A stretch of 64,000 bases of DNA from Desulfovibrio subterraneus (lineage in GTDB: Bacteria > Desulfobacterota > Desulfovibrionia > Desulfovibrionales > Desulfovibrionaceae). The DNA is taken from positions 1-64,000 of the forward strand of contig NZ_BLVO01000001.1 in NCBI RefSeq assembly GCF_013340285.1, read 5' to 3'. The position numbers and the translations under genes are program-made. This document shows, piece after piece, positions 36,586-45,030 of this stretch. Each line of letters starts with the position of its first letter. Position 1 is the first letter of the stretch. A model generated the notes under the pieces. That model searched no databases. It was not told the origin of the DNA and worked only from the letters and a program-made list of their open reading frames with translations.

Positions 36586-36918
36586 TTAAAACCCGAAATA
36601 GCGTCCGGCCGCCACGCAGGCCATGCCCACGGCCACGGTGCCGAAAAAACTTTTGGTGCGCCATGCTACAAGAAATGTCGGCACAGCGGCAAGCAGCGGC
36701 AGGTTATGCATGTTCAGTGCAATGCCCCCGTCCTGCACCAGCAGCGCAGGCGCAAGCAGAGCGCTGAGAATGGCCGCAGGCACAAAACTGAGCCAGCGGA
36801 TGACCACGGGCGGCAGTTCGCGGGATGAAAGCGCCCATACGGGCAGAAGGCGCGGCAGATACGTGACGGCTGCCATGCCGAGAATGATGGTAAAGACAAG
36901 GGTATCAGAGGTAATCAT
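36586..36918 (-). CDS. azlD: AzlD-type branched-chain amino acid exporter subunit
   Basis: Small (110 residues) membrane protein with four hydrophobic segments; GMAAVTYLPRLLPVWALSSRELPPVVIRWLSFVPAAILSALLAP, described by the TYLPR and FVPAA blocks, is typical of AzlD. It works with AzlC as an exporter of branched-chain or related amino acids. It starts 12 bp after the azlC stop. Confidence 0.9.
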   Translation of the reverse strand: MITSDTLVFTIILGMAAVTYLPRLLPVWALSSRELPPVVIRWLSFVPAAILSALLAPALLVQDGGIALNMHNLPLLAAVPTFLVAWRTKSFFGTVAVGMACVAAGRYFGF

Positions 36919-36930
36919 GTCCGGCTCCTG

Positions 36931-37692
36931 TTAGTGCGCGGAATTGCTGCGGCCGGAACTACTGTGACCAGCCGCGTTACGGAAAGACAGTACGGTGCCT
37001 GCGGTTGCGCCGCATACAGTGGCAAGAATAACATTCCACTGCCCTGCGCCAGCCAGCATGAAGCCGACAGACAGCATTGCGGAAAGCGCAGCCACAACAA
37101 CATGCATGTTGCTCCGCACCTGCCCCACAAGCAGAGCTATGAACATGGCGGAAAGGGCATAGTCAAGCCCCAGCGGTTTCACATCCCCTATGAGGTTGCT
37201 GCCGAATATGCCCATGGCACTGCCCGCAACCCACGAAAGCTGAGCCGTGACGTTAAGCGCATAGGTTTCTGCCGTGCCGGTGCGCCCTTCAGGGAAACGC
37301 CGCGCATGCAGGGCAAAACTTTCGTCCGTCAGCTCAAAGGCAAAGAGCGCCTGCTGCAGCCGCGTCCAGTTGCGCAGATAGGGTGCAAGAGCGGCAGACA
37401 TGAGCAGATGCCGCAGGTTCACAATGAAGGTGGTCAGCACAATGGAAACCGGCGATGCCGCCGCAGCCAGCAGGCTCACCGCAATGAACTGGGCCGAACC
37501 GGCGTAGACCAGCACGGACATGAGCACGGTGTTCCACTCCGAAATGCCCACTTTGCGGGCCAGCACACCATACGCAAACCCCACGGGCAGATAGCCCATG
37601 ACAATGGGCAGTGCCTGCCGCACGCCTTTCCACACGCCGGAAGCTTCTGTCCGGTCTTTTGATTCGGTCATTACCTGTTCCACGCTGTTCAT
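36931..37692 (-). CDS. azlC: AzlC-type branched-chain amino acid exporter subunit
   Basis: Large subunit of the AzlCD exporter, about 253 residues with seven or eight membrane segments. Family blocks include GYLPVGFAYGVLARKVG, YAGSAQFIAVSLL, NLRHLLMSAALAPYLR and ELTDESFAL. The ATG at 37692 is chosen because the longer frame from 37776 would translate a 13-bp tandem repeat, which is not plausible coding sequence; ATG at 37671 is another option. The divergent MocR-type gene at 38006 is the likely regulator. Confidence 0.9.
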   Translation of the reverse strand: MNSVEQVMTESKDRTEASGVWKGVRQALPIVMGYLPVGFAYGVLARKVGISEWNTVLMSVLVYAGSAQFIAVSLLAAAASPVSIVLTTFIVNLRHLLMSAALAPYLRNWTRLQQALFAFELTDESFALHARRFPEGRTGTAETYALNVTAQLSWVAGSAMGIFGSNLIGDVKPLGLDYALSAMFIALLVGQVRSNMHVVVAALSAMLSVGFMLAGAGQWNVILATVCGATAGTVLSFRNAAGHSSSGRSNSAH

Positions 37693-37700
37693 CCTGGCAT

Positions 37701-37802
37701 ATCCGCCGCATATCCGGTCAGTACATCCGGCCTGTGCATCCGGCCTGTGCATCCGGTTTGTGCATCTGGCCTGCACATCCGATCAGTACATCCGGTCTGG
37801 TC
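37701..37802. repeat. 13-bp tandem array upstream of azlC, about seven to eight units
   Basis: Units such as TACATCCGGCCTG, TGCATCCGGCCTG, TGCATCCGGTTTG, TGCATCTGGCCTG, CACATCCGATCAG, TACATCCGGTCTG. ATCCG starts recur every 13 bp from 37712 to 37790, preceded by one 11-bp spacing. The unit shares its length and the core (A/G)CATC(C/T)G with the array at 11554-11674. Confidence 0.85.
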
Positions 37803-37887
37803 CCATTACATATGAATATCACTCGCTGTCGCACTACGGGCAAGGCACTCTCCACACAGGAGAAAGCGCCCTGTCCGCTTGCAGAGA

Positions 37888-37944
37888 ACCATAAAAGCTG
37901 TCACCATAACAGACACAGTTTTTACAAAATTTGACCATAACAGA
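37888..37944. promoter_or_regulatory. direct repeats in the azlC / mocR divergent region
   Basis: ACCATAACAGA occurs exactly at 37903-37913 and 37934-37944 (31 bp apart, three helical turns), and a weaker ACCATAAAAGC at 37888. MocR-type regulators are known to bind spaced direct repeats, so this is the likely operator. Confidence 0.6.
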
Positions 37945-38005
37945 TTTACAGTCATGATTCGTAACCAGATACCGACCATGATTTTTCGCACTGCGGAGAA
38001 CAGGC

Positions 38006-39475
38006 ATGTACCATCCTGAGACCACACCGGCAAAGGCAGGCGCGGCAACAGTAACGCCGCACGAGACCTTCCGCTATCATCATGTGGAGCAGCAGATTCT
38101 GGCCATGATCGAATCGGGCAGGTTCGCTGCAGGCGACAGGCTGCCTTCACTGCGCTCTCTGTGCTCCAGCATGGGGGTGAGCCTTGCCACGGTGAACCAT
38201 GCTTACATGGAACTGGAACGCAAAGGTATAATCGAAGCTCGCCCCCGCTCGGGCTACTTCGTGCGCAAGCCCGGAGTTCCGCTCCCCCTGCCTGTTACGG
38301 AACAAAGCACGCCGGAGATCGGGGAAGAAAACCGCACCAATCTCATCCAGATGGTGCTTGAGGCCGTAGGCAACAAGAACCTCATTTCCTTCGGCTGCGT
38401 AACGCCGGACCCTGCCCTGCTTCCGGGCAAGGCGCTTGCCCGCATCATGCAGGACGTCACGCGGCTCTCCACCTACGATTCGCTTTCCTACGAAGTCATA
38501 CAGGGCAACCCTGAACTCCGGCGGCAGATAGCATGGCGCGGGCAGGAACTGGGGCTGGCCGTGCAGTCGGAAGATGTGCTCATCACGGTAGGCACCATGG
38601 AGGCGCTGCATATCACCCTGCGCGCCCTTACCCACCCCGGCGACAGCGTGGTGATTCAGTCCCCCACCTACTTCTGCCTTGTGCAACTGCTGGAAAATCT
38701 GGGCTTGCGGGCCATCGAGGTTCCCTCCAGCCCCGAGCACGGCATATCGCCCGCCGCCCTGCATGAGGCCATTACCAAGTTCGACGTGGCGGCCTGCATT
38801 CTCTCACCCAATTTCAACAATCCGGACGGCTCGCTGATGCCGGATGAGGCCAAGCGTGAGATCGTGGATATGCTAGCAAGGCGCGGCGTACCGCTTGTGG
38901 AAGACGATGTGGCGGGCGATGTACATTTCGGCCCCAGCCGCCCAACACCGCTCAAGTCTTTTGACCGGAAGGACAATGTGACCCTGTGCTCGTCCTTTTC
39001 AAAAACCATAGCCCCCGGCTACCGCTGCGGCTGGATGCTGCCGGGCAAGATCATGCGCAAGGCGCTGGAAATAAAGGCGACCACCAATGTGTGCTGTGCC
39101 AGCCCCACCCAGATGGTGGTGGCGGAATTTCTGCGGCAGGGATTGTACGAGCGCCACCTGAAACGGCTGCGCGTGGCAACGGAACGCCAGATGCAGACCA
39201 TTCAGCATCATCTGGCCACGTATTTTCCGGAAGGAACAGGCGTGACACGCCCCAAGGGTGGCGGCTTTCTGTGGGTGTCGCTGCCCGAGAAGGTGGACAG
39301 CGTGCAGTTGTTCAAAGAGGCCAAGTCGCAGGGCATTCTCATATCCCCCGGCCCCATCTTCACCACACGCGATCAGTTCCGCAATTACATCCGCCTTTCC
39401 TGCTGCGGTGTATGGCACGAGCGCATGGAGCATGGGCTCAAGGTACTTGGCACCCTGGCAGGAGAGCTGGCGTAG
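38006..39475 (+). CDS. MocR-type transcriptional regulator (GntR HTH + aminotransferase-like domain)
   Basis: PLP-dependent transcription factor of 489 residues. The N-terminal GntR winged helix (about 22-90) has YHHVEQQILAMIESGRFAAGDRLPSLRSL, described by its GDRLPSLR core. The remainder is a fold type I aminotransferase with CSSFSKTIAPGYRCGWMLPG, which holds the PLP lysine. Divergent from azlCD, with direct repeats between them, so it probably controls the exporter in response to an amino acid or PLP-linked ligand. The effector is unknown. Confidence 0.9.
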   Translation: MYHPETTPAKAGAATVTPHETFRYHHVEQQILAMIESGRFAAGDRLPSLRSLCSSMGVSLATVNHAYMELERKGIIEARPRSGYFVRKPGVPLPLPVTEQSTPEIGEENRTNLIQMVLEAVGNKNLISFGCVTPDPALLPGKALARIMQDVTRLSTYDSLSYEVIQGNPELRRQIAWRGQELGLAVQSEDVLITVGTMEALHITLRALTHPGDSVVIQSPTYFCLVQLLENLGLRAIEVPSSPEHGISPAALHEAITKFDVAACILSPNFNNPDGSLMPDEAKREIVDMLARRGVPLVEDDVAGDVHFGPSRPTPLKSFDRKDNVTLCSSFSKTIAPGYRCGWMLPGKIMRKALEIKATTNVCCASPTQMVVAEFLRQGLYERHLKRLRVATERQMQTIQHHLATYFPEGTGVTRPKGGGFLWVSLPEKVDSVQLFKEAKSQGILISPGPIFTTRDQFRNYIRLSCCGVWHERMEHGLKVLGTLAGELA

Positions 39476-39979
39476 TTCCCCCCCCAGCCGTTATCTCCCC
39501 ATACCGATTCCATGCCCTGCCGGACTCCCCCCCAGATAGGAACAACCGCCAGCGTACGGGATAAAACCCGACCACGCCTTCTGACTGCCCAGCGCCAACC
39601 CTACGCGCCGATTGGAAGCGCTTCGCTTCCACGGCAGGACAGAATCGCCGGCCAACGAAAAGACAGGGGCGAGGCAGAGGGAGTCCAGAGGGGGCCTTGC
39701 TAAAGGGTGCCAGTGGATGTCAGCGAAGAAGGAGCAATACAGCCACCAATCTAGCGAGTAGCAGCTGTTAGCGAGGCACGAGCTATACAGACGCACGTTG
39801 CCAGACGGCAAGCCCCGGCTGAGGCCCCTTCTGGTCCTGCTGAAGCTATAGCCGTTGGCGAGTCTGCGAGCCTTACGGATAAAGACAGCAGAGCGGCAGC
39901 AAAAGGGAATATTAGCCAGGACTTGATGTAGTCGATGAAAGTATGCTCATGCCTGTAGCGGACAGACTGACAAAACTAC
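39476..39979. other. 500-bp intergenic region, no gene seen
   Basis: Between the convergent MocR and sdaA genes. No convincing frame; one minus frame of about 100 codons looks like noise. There is a perfect hairpin TGGAAGCG-CTT-CGCTTCCA at 39613-39631 and two TAGCGAG repeats near 39753-39773. No clear terminator with a T-run was found for either flanking gene. Confidence 0.5.
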
Positions 39980-41224
39980 CTACCCACTACACCCCGCACA
40001 CCGCCCCCTTCCGACACTACCCTTGCGTCCGGCATAAGCCCTTGCAAGCCCTCCCGTGGACGTTTCACGGTACAGACTGGGCAGATCATGCCCCGTGCTG
40101 GCCATGACTGAGACAACCTCGTCAAAGGGGATACGGTGCGTGCCATCTGAAAGAATGGCCATCTGCGCACCGGATACCGCGCGGGTGGCGGCGCAGGCGT
40201 TACGCTCTATGCAGGGAATCTGCACAAGGCCGTCAACGGGGTCGCAGGTCAGCCCGAGATGGTGTTCCAACCCCATTTCAGCAGCATATTCAATCTGCCT
40301 GAGCGAACCGCCCATGAGCTGGGTGGCGGCGGCGCACGCCATGGAACAGGCGGCTCCCACTTCGCCCTGACAGCCCACCTCAGCCCCGGATATGGACCCG
40401 TTGTGCTTGATCACGTTGCCGAACAGACCGGCAGTGGCAAGGGCGCGCAAAATATCCCGTTCAGCTAGCTGCTGGGTTTCCATCAGATAGCGCAACACGG
40501 CGGGCATTACCCCGCTGGCACCGCAGGTCGGCGCGGTCACCACAACTCCACCCGCGGCATTCTCTTCGGATACAGCCATGGCATAGGCGGTGAGCAGCCC
40601 GGTCTGCTGCATATCCTGCGAGGCAAGTTTGGTGCGGCGGTAAAAGCTCCATGCATGGCGACGCAGGCCTATGGAACCGGGCAACACGCCCTGCGTATCC
40701 AGCCCGCGCGCAAGTGCCTCCTGCATGGTCTGCCACACTTCACGCAGAAAATCCCATATCTCGGGTCCTTCGCACTGCTGGACATATTCCCAGTAGGCGA
40801 TTCCCTTGTCCTCGCAGTGCGCCATAATACCGGCCATATCCGGCAGGGTGTACACTATACAACGCTCTGCCGCGCCTGCACCGGCTTCACGGATGGCACC
40901 GCCGCCCACGCTGTAGAAGGTGGCAGAGGCAATGACCGCCCCCTGTGCGTCCAGAGCTTCGAAAAACATGCCGTTGGGGTGCTCGGGCAACTTGTCTGCC
41001 GGACGCCACAACACATCCGTCCTCTCCACTCCGAGAACGGAAAGCACGGCAGCGTCAGTAAGATGGCCCTTCCCTGTCGCGCCAAGGCTTTCAAACAGGT
41101 GCACCCTGTAGCGGGCAGCAGCCGGCGTGCGTTCAAGAAATTCGCGGGCGGCAATGCGCGGCCCCATGGTGTGGCTGGATGATGGTCCCACCCCGATCCG
41201 ATACAGTTCTCTGATGCTTTCCAT
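39980..41224 (-). CDS. sdaA: L-serine dehydratase, iron-sulfur type
   Basis: Deaminates L-serine to pyruvate using a 4Fe-4S cluster. The 414-residue single-chain form has the beta-like domain first (YRIGVGPSSSHTMGPRIAA, about 7-25). The alpha-like domain follows with APTCGASGVMPAVLRYL, HNGSISGAEVGCQGEVGAACSMA and CDPVDGLVQIPCIERN, which carry the cluster cysteines. The start at 41224 has GAGGAGCACAT directly upstream; an ATG 15 codons earlier lacks this. The basic C-terminal tail (GRKGSVGRGRCAGCSG) goes beyond the family core. Confidence 0.94.
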   Translation of the reverse strand: MESIRELYRIGVGPSSSHTMGPRIAAREFLERTPAAARYRVHLFESLGATGKGHLTDAAVLSVLGVERTDVLWRPADKLPEHPNGMFFEALDAQGAVIASATFYSVGGGAIREAGAGAAERCIVYTLPDMAGIMAHCEDKGIAYWEYVQQCEGPEIWDFLREVWQTMQEALARGLDTQGVLPGSIGLRRHAWSFYRRTKLASQDMQQTGLLTAYAMAVSEENAAGGVVVTAPTCGASGVMPAVLRYLMETQQLAERDILRALATAGLFGNVIKHNGSISGAEVGCQGEVGAACSMACAAATQLMGGSLRQIEYAAEMGLEHHLGLTCDPVDGLVQIPCIERNACAATRAVSGAQMAILSDGTHRIPFDEVVSVMASTGHDLPSLYRETSTGGLARAYAGRKGSVGRGRCAGCSG

Positions 41225-41337
41225 ATGTGCTCCTCGCATGCAGATACGCACAAGAGACGGCAATTGCAACTTCCTTCATTTTTGTATGAGAAATATGCAA
41301 TTCCGTCTCTATGAAGACGCACAAACAGATCGTACGA

Positions 41338-42453
41338 TCAATCAACAGGGATCTGAACCCAGAAAACAGTTCCTTCGTCGGGAGAAGACTCAAAGGACAC
41401 GCTGCCGCCGAGATAGTTCGTCACGAACATGCGGGCGCTGTATGTGCCCAGCCCGAGGCCGCGTCGTTTTGTGGAAAACGTGCGCTGAAACAGCTGGGCC
41501 TGAATATGCTGCGGCATGAATGGACGGCTGCGGACATAGAAGAACACATTGCGCCCCTTGCGCATAAAACCGAGATGCACCTCATCCCCCTTGGAAGAGG
41601 CTTCCAGCGCATTCTTCAGCAGATTCTCCATGGACCGCTGCAGAAGATGCCTGTCCGTCACAAAAAAGGCATCCTCTTCCGCCTCGTCCACAATAATACG
41701 TTTATCTTCAGCGCAGGGGAACAGCCCTCCCAGAAGCTTGAGGTCGTTCAGAAACCCAACGGCCTGCATAGGTTCCGGTGCGGGAACGAATTCCCCCTGC
41801 TCGGCGGCAAAGAAGGTCTGAAAGAACTGAACTTCCCGTATCAGCTGGTCGGTTCTCTCTTCCGCTGCCTGCGCAAGGTTGGCATAGCAGCTATCCACCT
41901 GCCCCCTCATAATCCGCACGGCACCGAGAATACCGCCAAGGGCGTTCAGCGAATCATGCAGGAACAAGGTTTCCAGCATTTCACGATACTTTTCGCGTGA
42001 AATGTCCGTCAGATAACACAGGGCAAAAACATCCTCGCCCAGCTCAAGCCGGTACGCCTGCACGCGCAGATTAAGCGCCTTGATCCGTCCCTTGTGCTCC
42101 GTGAGCAAACGGCTTTCTTCGCACGCTTCACCCGCAGTGCTCACACCAAGCACGGCTTTTACGTTGCCGCAATATTCGCAGCACACCGAAGAGCCGCACG
42201 CGTCCTGCTTGTTGGCATGCACACAACTGATAATTTCACCCGGGCGTCTGCCGAGAATCTCCTCCTCGGAATCCACCCCGAACAACTTGCAGGCGGCTTC
42301 ATTTGCGTAGACGACTGCCCTGTTCATGCTGAGAACGGTAAAAGCAATCGGCACGGTTTGCGCAACCAAACCCTGAAGCACTCCCGCCACCTTGTCCCGC
42401 AACCGTTGGATTTCCTGGGCCGCCTCTTTGGTGTTACCCGCCGGATTCACCAT
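41338..42453 (-). CDS. PAS-domain sensor histidine kinase with Cys cluster
   Basis: A 371-residue soluble kinase without membrane segments. The N-terminal PAS domain (about 30-145) includes a Cys-rich insert, CVHANKQDACGSSVCCEYCG (77-96), that could bind a metal or iron-sulfur cluster. A divergent dimerisation region with FLHDSLNALGGI (likely phospho-His) and a HATPase domain follow, with LLKNALEAS (N box) and RGLGLGTYSARMF (G box). AAAGGAGGG stands just upstream of the ATG. No response regulator is adjacent, although a hybrid kinase lies 83 bp upstream on the same strand. Confidence 0.88.
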   Translation of the reverse strand: MVNPAGNTKEAAQEIQRLRDKVAGVLQGLVAQTVPIAFTVLSMNRAVVYANEAACKLFGVDSEEEILGRRPGEIISCVHANKQDACGSSVCCEYCGNVKAVLGVSTAGEACEESRLLTEHKGRIKALNLRVQAYRLELGEDVFALCYLTDISREKYREMLETLFLHDSLNALGGILGAVRIMRGQVDSCYANLAQAAEERTDQLIREVQFFQTFFAAEQGEFVPAPEPMQAVGFLNDLKLLGGLFPCAEDKRIIVDEAEEDAFFVTDRHLLQRSMENLLKNALEASSKGDEVHLGFMRKGRNVFFYVRSRPFMPQHIQAQLFQRTFSTKRRGLGLGTYSARMFVTNYLGGSVSFESSPDEGTVFWVQIPVD

Positions 42454-42535
42454 TTTGCGCCCTCCTTTGAAACCACCTTACAGAATTATCGACAGCTAGC
42501 CAATGATGGCTGCTGAAATTCATATAAAAGGTCTA

Positions 42536-45028
42536 TCATGCCGCCCGCTGCCTCCTTCCCTGCCAGCCACGTTTGGAAGCCATATTCCACGCCGCAGTCA
42601 ACGCGGCAAACAGCTCCTTCTTGTTTACCGGCTTGCCCACAAAGTCATCCATGCCGCCCTTGAGAAAACGCTCCCTGTCTCCGGCCATGGCATGCGCCGT
42701 AAGCGCCACAATGGGAATATTACGGCAAAAGCTGTCCGATACGCGTACCCGCTGGGTAGCTTCCAGCCCGCTTACCACGGGCATCTGTACGTCCATAAGC
42801 ACGATATCGACCAGCCCGGCGAAGATACACTCCAGCGCCTCTTCTCCATTTGCCGCAGTCAACACCACATGGCCGTAGTCTTCCAGAAAATAGGCAAGAA
42901 ATTCGCGGTTCAGTTCATTATCCTCAGCCAGCAGAATATGCAGGGGGGGCAGGTTCGCGCAATCCTCTTCCCCCCCGGCCTCCCCCCGGATTTCAGACTC
43001 CGGTTTGAGAGCACGCATGGCGAGGGAAAAATGGAAGCGGCTGCCTTTGCCCAATATGCTTGCCACATGCAGCTGGCCGCCCATAATTTCGACCAGATGC
43101 TTGCAGATAGCCAGCCCCAGTCCGCTGCCCCCGTGCTGGCGCGAAAGGGTACCATCCACCTGCGAAAAACTGTCGAACAGATCGCCAAGCCTGTCGGCGG
43201 GAATGCCTATTCCCGTATCGGAAACGGAAAAGGCCACCTGCTGCACATCGCCTGTTCCGCCGGCCATGAAAACACTCAGAATGACCCGCCCGCCGGACTC
43301 GGTGAACTTGATGGCGTTATCAAGCAGGTTCACCAGCACCTGCCGCAGGCGTCCCGCGTCACCTTCCACACGGCGGGCGACACTCTGCTCCATTTCAAAC
43401 GAGAGCTGCACGCCCTTGCCTTCCGCCTTGATTCTCATGGAGACCCATATGTCCATGAGCACTTCTTCCAGATCATACGGGCGGGAAACAAGGGTCAGTT
43501 TGCCGGCCTCTATGCGCGAGAAATCCAGCACATCGTTGATAACGGCCAGCAAGCCGTCGGAAACATTTTTGATAATGGCGAAATAGCGCTGCCATTTCTG
43601 AGGTGGATTCTCGTTCAGCGCCACCTCGGTGATGCCCATTATGCCGCTGATGGGTGTACGCAGTTCGTGGCTGATGTTGGCAACGAACTGCCCCTTGAGC
43701 ACATTGGCATTTTCCGCTGCTTCCTTGGCCGAACGCAGGGCCGATTCATACTCTTCCCGCATGGTGATGTCTGAAAACACAGCCATGCCGGAGGCCACAT
43801 GCCCTCTGTCGTCCAGAAGCGGCAGCGCATGCGCCTGATATACCCTGCCGCGCACCGTAACTGTGAATGTGGTGCGCATGCCGCTCAGCACAACCCCCTG
43901 ATGGGCAGCCATGAGCGAAGCCACATCCGGCGGCAGCGCATTCTCCAGCATCCTGCCTTCCAGTTCACCCCGGCTCCAGCCTGCAGATTCCAGGGCCTGC
44001 CCCGCCGCTATGAGAATGCGCCCGGAACGGTCAAACAGCATGATGATACCGGAGGGGTAGTTCTCCGCCAGCGTGCGGTAGTCCTTTTCGCGGCGGATGA
44101 CAGCCTCGCGGGCGTTTATCAGCATACGGTTCTGGGTATACGCGGCAAAGGTGCCCCACCCGCCCAGCACGCCGAAGATGACAAACAGTACCGTCTGCCA
44201 GTCCCTGCGCGCCTGCCAGTCCGAGAGCACCCCCTCCATGGAAACGGAAAGCACGAACTTGAGCGGGTACCGCACTGCGGCGTAGACCAGCGTGTAGTTG
44301 TCTCCTTCCGTCACAGAGGCCTTTCGCCCCGGAACCACGGCCTTTTCCATTGCGGGGATGAAGTTCCCGCCACCGTGCTGCAGCAATGTCGCAGGCCATG
44401 CTGCAAGCGGCTCACCATCTCCGGTCAGCAACATGACGGAATCCACGCCTTCGCGGCTTCTGGGGCGTTGTTCATAATAGGAAGACGGAGTCACGGTGGC
44501 GACCAGCATACCCTTGCAGGCTTCGCCCACGCCCCCGAGACGGCGGCTGAAAATAAGCAGTCCCGGCGCATAGCCTTCAGGTGGAAGCGTGGAAAACGAA
44601 ACACGGTCGGCACGTGCGCAGTGCCGTGCATAGTGGTCCATTGCCTGCCGGTTGCTGAATTGGGAATCCTGTCGCAGGGCAAAGCGGATATCACCCGTGG
44701 CGTCCAGAACCATGAAATTTGTCAGAGCGGGCAGGTAGACCAGTGCGCGGGAAGCGGCAAGGCGCACCTGCTCATCGGACATGGATTCGAGCCGCCCCTG
44801 CTCCAGTTCAAGCCCGAGCTGCAGGAACGTGCTGTCTATGGCGTCAAACAGGCGCTCGGTCTGCTCCTGCAGCAGCCACACATGGTCTTTGAGACGAAGC
44901 GAGGCCGTTTTTACTATCTGCCGTCGGTCTTCAATGAGAGAACGATAGCCAAAGTAGCCGGAGACAAGCAGCAGGCTGAACAGAATGACCAGCACCAGAA
45001 GCGGGTTACCTCGCAGCACATCACGCAT
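42536..45028 (-). CDS. hybrid sensor histidine kinase / response regulator
   Basis: An 830-residue membrane kinase. A transmembrane segment (about 9-27), a periplasmic sensor region (to about 265) and a second transmembrane segment (about 272-292) are followed by PAS (about 305-425), HisKA with NISHELRTPISG, HATPase with DNAIKFTESGG and GSGLGLAICKHLVE, and a C-terminal receiver with LLAEDNELNREF and VLMDVQMPVVSG. It starts 2 bp after the hemW-like stop, with GGAG inside the end of that gene. The signal is unknown. Confidence 0.92.
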   Translation of the reverse strand: MRDVLRGNPLLVLVILFSLLLVSGYFGYRSLIEDRRQIVKTASLRLKDHVWLLQEQTERLFDAIDSTFLQLGLELEQGRLESMSDEQVRLAASRALVYLPALTNFMVLDATGDIRFALRQDSQFSNRQAMDHYARHCARADRVSFSTLPPEGYAPGLLIFSRRLGGVGEACKGMLVATVTPSSYYEQRPRSREGVDSVMLLTGDGEPLAAWPATLLQHGGGNFIPAMEKAVVPGRKASVTEGDNYTLVYAAVRYPLKFVLSVSMEGVLSDWQARRDWQTVLFVIFGVLGGWGTFAAYTQNRMLINAREAVIRREKDYRTLAENYPSGIIMLFDRSGRILIAAGQALESAGWSRGELEGRMLENALPPDVASLMAAHQGVVLSGMRTTFTVTVRGRVYQAHALPLLDDRGHVASGMAVFSDITMREEYESALRSAKEAAENANVLKGQFVANISHELRTPISGIMGITEVALNENPPQKWQRYFAIIKNVSDGLLAVINDVLDFSRIEAGKLTLVSRPYDLEEVLMDIWVSMRIKAEGKGVQLSFEMEQSVARRVEGDAGRLRQVLVNLLDNAIKFTESGGRVILSVFMAGGTGDVQQVAFSVSDTGIGIPADRLGDLFDSFSQVDGTLSRQHGGSGLGLAICKHLVEIMGGQLHVASILGKGSRFHFSLAMRALKPESEIRGEAGGEEDCANLPPLHILLAEDNELNREFLAYFLEDYGHVVLTAANGEEALECIFAGLVDIVLMDVQMPVVSGLEATQRVRVSDSFCRNIPIVALTAHAMAGDRERFLKGGMDDFVGKPVNKKELFAALTAAWNMASKRGWQGRRQRAA

Positions 45029-45030
45029 GG

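Noticed and set aside
37693-37776. Extended N-terminus of AzlC
   Set aside because: The extra codons translate the 13-bp tandem repeat into Cys/His/Asp-rich sequence absent from AzlC proteins.
39491-39811. 106-codon minus-strand frame between the MocR gene and sdaA
   Set aside because: Composition is rich in Cys, Trp and Ser, with no ribosome site and no recognisable family; most likely chance.
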